DNA of 6,546 bases from Thermoflexales bacterium. GTDB lineage: Bacteria > Chloroflexota > Anaerolineae > Fen-1058. This document shows, piece by piece, positions 5,457 through 6,546 of this stretch. Below the pieces are notes generated by a model, which did no database searches, was not told the origin of the DNA, and worked only from the letters and a program-made list of their open reading frames with translations. Within the stretch, counting starts at the first letter, position 1. The number at the start of each line of letters is the position of its first letter. A program made the translations under genes and the position numbers. The DNA lies in assembly GCA_016931085.1 (NCBI GenBank), contig JAFGFO010000069.1:1-6546 (forward strand), written 5' to 3'.

Positions 5457-6251
5457 CTACGCCTTATTCTCCACCACCGAGCCAACCACGCGCCCCAGGT
5501 CGGACGGCACGAACAGCACGATCTTTTCCGAGGGGTCTGCGGCGATGTCGCGGATGGTCTGCAGCGTGCGCAGGTGCAGCGCCCCGCTGCTCTTGGACAG
5601 GTTCTCGGCCGCCTGGCGCAGGTTCTCGGACGCCGTCAGCTCGCCCTGCGAGGCGATGATCATGGCGCGCCGCTCGCGCTCGGCCTCGGCTTGCTTGGCC
5701 ATGGCGCGCTTCATCTCGGCTGGCAGCTCGATCTCTTGGATCTTGATGCCTTCCACGTCCACGCCCCAGCCGATCGTCTCGGCGTCCACGATCTTTTTGA
5801 TGCTGTCGGCGATTTGCTCGCGCTCGGTCAGCACAAAGTCCATCTCGCTGTTGCCGATCACGTCGCGCAGGGCGGCCTGGGTGTACTGCTTGACGGCAAA
5901 GATATAGTCCTCGATCTTGATGATGGCGTCCTCGGCCTTGACGACCTTGAAATACACCACCGCGTTGACCAGCATGGGGATGTTGTCGCGCGTCATGACT
6001 TCCTGGCGCGGGATCTCGGCCGTCTTGATGCGCATGTCCACCTTGCGCATCGACTGCAAGATGGGGATGATGACGTTCAAGCCGGGATTGCGCGTGCCGG
6101 AGTAGCGCCCCAAGGTAAAGACCACGCCGCGTTCGTATTGGTAAACCAGCTTGAGACCACCGTTGAGGAGGATAAAGAGCACCAGCAAAAGCCCGACACC
6201 CCCGCACGTGAGGCAAGTTCCAGAGGCAAGTATACTTTCCAAGTCACCCAT
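5457..6251 (-). CDS. SPFH/stomatin-family membrane protein (slipin)
   Basis: A 264-residue membrane scaffold protein of the stomatin/slipin family; such proteins oligomerise at membrane microdomains. A membrane segment lies at about 16-38 and is followed by the SPFH domain (about 36-190). Typical sequences are YERGVVFTLGRYSGTRNPGL (39-58), VDMRIKTAEIPRQEVMTRDN (71-90), VNAVVYFKV (95-103), a stretch ending in ALRDVIG (127-133), and VEGIKIQEIELPAEMKRAM (166-184). A charged, probably coiled-coil helix (about 178-200) precedes a C-terminal part with IVLFVPSDL (244-252). ATG 6251 is chosen because AAGGAG sits seven bases ahead. An in-frame extension to 6344 would cover the promoter. Many prokaryotic slipins sit beside an NfeD protease; none is seen here. 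Instead the gene leads into an MNT-HEPN pair 13 bases downstream. Confidence 0.92.
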   Translation of the reverse strand: MGDLESILASGTCLTCGGVGLLLVLFILLNGGLKLVYQYERGVVFTLGRYSGTRNPGLNVIIPILQSMRKVDMRIKTAEIPRQEVMTRDNIPMLVNAVVYFKVVKAEDAIIKIEDYIFAVKQYTQAALRDVIGNSEMDFVLTEREQIADSIKKIVDAETIGWGVDVEGIKIQEIELPAEMKRAMAKQAEAERERRAMIIASQGELTASENLRQAAENLSKSSGALHLRTLQTIRDIAADPSEKIVLFVPSDLGRVVGSVVENKA

Positions 6252-6258
6252 TGTGTTT

Positions 6259-6264
6259 CTCCTT
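6259..6264 (-). promoter_or_regulatory. Ribosome-binding site deciding the slipin start
   Basis: AAGGAG on the minus strand is separated by seven bases from ATG 6251-6249. It is one of the strongest Shine-Dalgarno sites in the window and argues against the longer in-frame opening that extends to 6344. Confidence 0.85.
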
Positions 6265-6315
6265 TCGTTTGATAGCATCCCGAGCGTGTGTTTTACGCCT
6301 TGCGTTTCACATTTT

Positions 6316-6344
6316 ATTGTATCCCACTTTAGCCGTTTTGCCAA
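6316..6344 (-). promoter_or_regulatory. Sigma70-type promoter of the slipin-MNT-HEPN operon
   Basis: Reading the minus strand, TTGGCA (6344-6339) and TACAAT (6321-6316) are 17 bases apart. Transcription would start near 6309 and leave an untranslated leader of roughly 58 bases before ATG 6251. No other good promoter was noticed between the slipin gene and the nucleotidyltransferase, so this one likely serves all three genes. The 11-base-period repeats at 6356-6396 lie just upstream of its -35 box. Confidence 0.65.
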
Positions 6345-6355
6345 GCGGAGAGACT

Positions 6356-6410
6356 TTTAACAAGTTCTTAATCTGATCTTGAGCAAGGCTTAAAGCGCTT
6401 GTGTTAGTAT
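6356..6410 (+). promoter_or_regulatory. Pho-box-like array of four 11-base-period repeats with a possible rightward -10
   Basis: TTTAACAA (6356-6363), CTTAATCT (6367-6374), CTTGAGCA (6378-6385) and CTTAAAGC (6389-6396) start exactly 11 bases apart. This is the geometry of binding sites for PhoB/OmpR-type response regulators, and the units resemble the CTTAACCT-type Pho box known in cyanobacteria. TAGTAT (6405-6410), eight bases after the last unit, could be the -10 of a rightward promoter whose gene lies outside the window. Seen from the left, the array lies 12 bases upstream of the slipin -35 box. The repeat geometry is seen directly; the regulator is inferred. Confidence 0.4.
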
Positions 6411-6416
6411 CCTAGC

Positions 6417-6431
6417 GCGGCCTTCGGCCGC
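6417..6431. repeat. Short GC hairpin
   Basis: GCGGCC (6417-6422) and GGCCGC (6426-6431) form a perfect six-base-pair stem around TTC. No T-run follows on either strand, so it is not a convincing intrinsic terminator. It abuts the left end of the long palindrome at 6431-6534 and may mark its border. Confidence 0.55.
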
Positions 6432-6534
6432 AACCAAAGATTTTACCGCTGAGAGCGCAGAGAACGCAGAGTTTTTAAAAATCTTCTCGGCGCACTCTGC
6501 GTGCTCGGCGCGCAAGCGAAAATCTTCGCGGTTG
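6431..6534. repeat. Long palindromic intergenic repeat built of 9-base units
   Basis: The left arm (6431-6471) and right arm (6493-6534) are imperfect reverse complements, both beginning CAACC and containing AAGATTTT and CGCAGAG. The left arm holds three consecutive 9-base units: CGCTGAGAG (6447-6455), CGCAGAGAA (6456-6464) and CGCAGAGTT (6465-6473). The right side, read in reverse, holds CGCCGAGCA, CGCAGAGTG and CGCCGAGAA. The self-complementary TTTTTAAAAA (6472-6481) lies near the centre. No gene is present in 6345-6546 on either strand. Similar CGCAGAG-type palindromes are, from memory, common between genes in Chloroflexota and some cyanobacteria; that was not checked here. Confidence 0.65.
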
Positions 6535-6546
6535 TGATAGTTTTTC

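Noticed and set aside
5277..6272. 331-codon plus-strand open frame opposite the slipin and nucleotidyltransferase
   Set aside because: It is rich in His, Asp, Leu and Gly in the repetitive way of antisense translation, and both minus-strand genes beneath it have complete conserved motifs and ribosome sites.
6252..6344. Longer slipin start near 6344
   Set aside because: The extension overlaps the promoter and lacks a ribosome site, while ATG 6251 has AAGGAG at seven bases.
6431..6534. CRISPR-like array
   Set aside because: The 9-base units are contiguous without unique spacers and are arranged as a palindrome.

Overview
The window looks like chromosomal DNA from a GC-rich bacterium, probably an uncultured member of Chloroflexota (Anaerolineae-like). 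That placement is an inference of modest confidence. It rests on the style of the Pst proteins, the very GC-rich core genes, a probable leaderless lipoprotein gene and the short palindromic intergenic repeats. No rRNA, tRNA or CRISPR array is visible.

Layout. Bases 1-505 hold no convincing complete gene. They contain the open tail of an unrecognised frame, a short remnant that would encode one membrane helix (172-318), a ~134-base imperfect inverted repeat flanked by GCTAG on both sides (314-447), and a sigma70-type promoter (470-498). Bases 506-4011 (+) are a complete high-affinity phosphate ABC transporter operon, pstS-pstC-pstA-pstB. There is no phoU and no phoB/phoR inside the window. pstB meets, tail to tail, a minus-strand gene for a protein of the orotidine-5'-phosphate decarboxylase / hexulose-6-phosphate synthase superfamily (4008-4676); the two stop codons share one CTAG.

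Further right on the minus strand, read right to left, come an SPFH/slipin membrane scaffold gene (5457-6251), a minimal nucleotidyltransferase (5123-5443) and a HEPN protein (4744-5130). These three are tightly packed (13-base gap, then 8-base overlap) and probably co-transcribed from a good promoter at 6316-6344. The nucleotidyltransferase/HEPN pair is an MNT-HEPN (toxin-antitoxin-type) module with visibly lower GC than its neighbours. Bases 6345-6546 carry no gene. They hold four units with an exact 11-base period that resemble a PhoB-family (Pho box) operator, a GC hairpin, and a long palindrome built of 9-base units.

How it works together. PstS would capture phosphate outside the membrane, PstC/PstA would form the channel and PstB would power it. 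The slipin and the MNT-HEPN pair look like an accessory module attached behind a membrane-scaffold gene. The most interesting points are this SPFH-MNT-HEPN arrangement, the Pho-box-like array beside its promoter, the leaderless start of pstS, the repeat-filled pstC/pstA junction, and a PstB whose Q-loop and H-loop depart from the textbook sequence.
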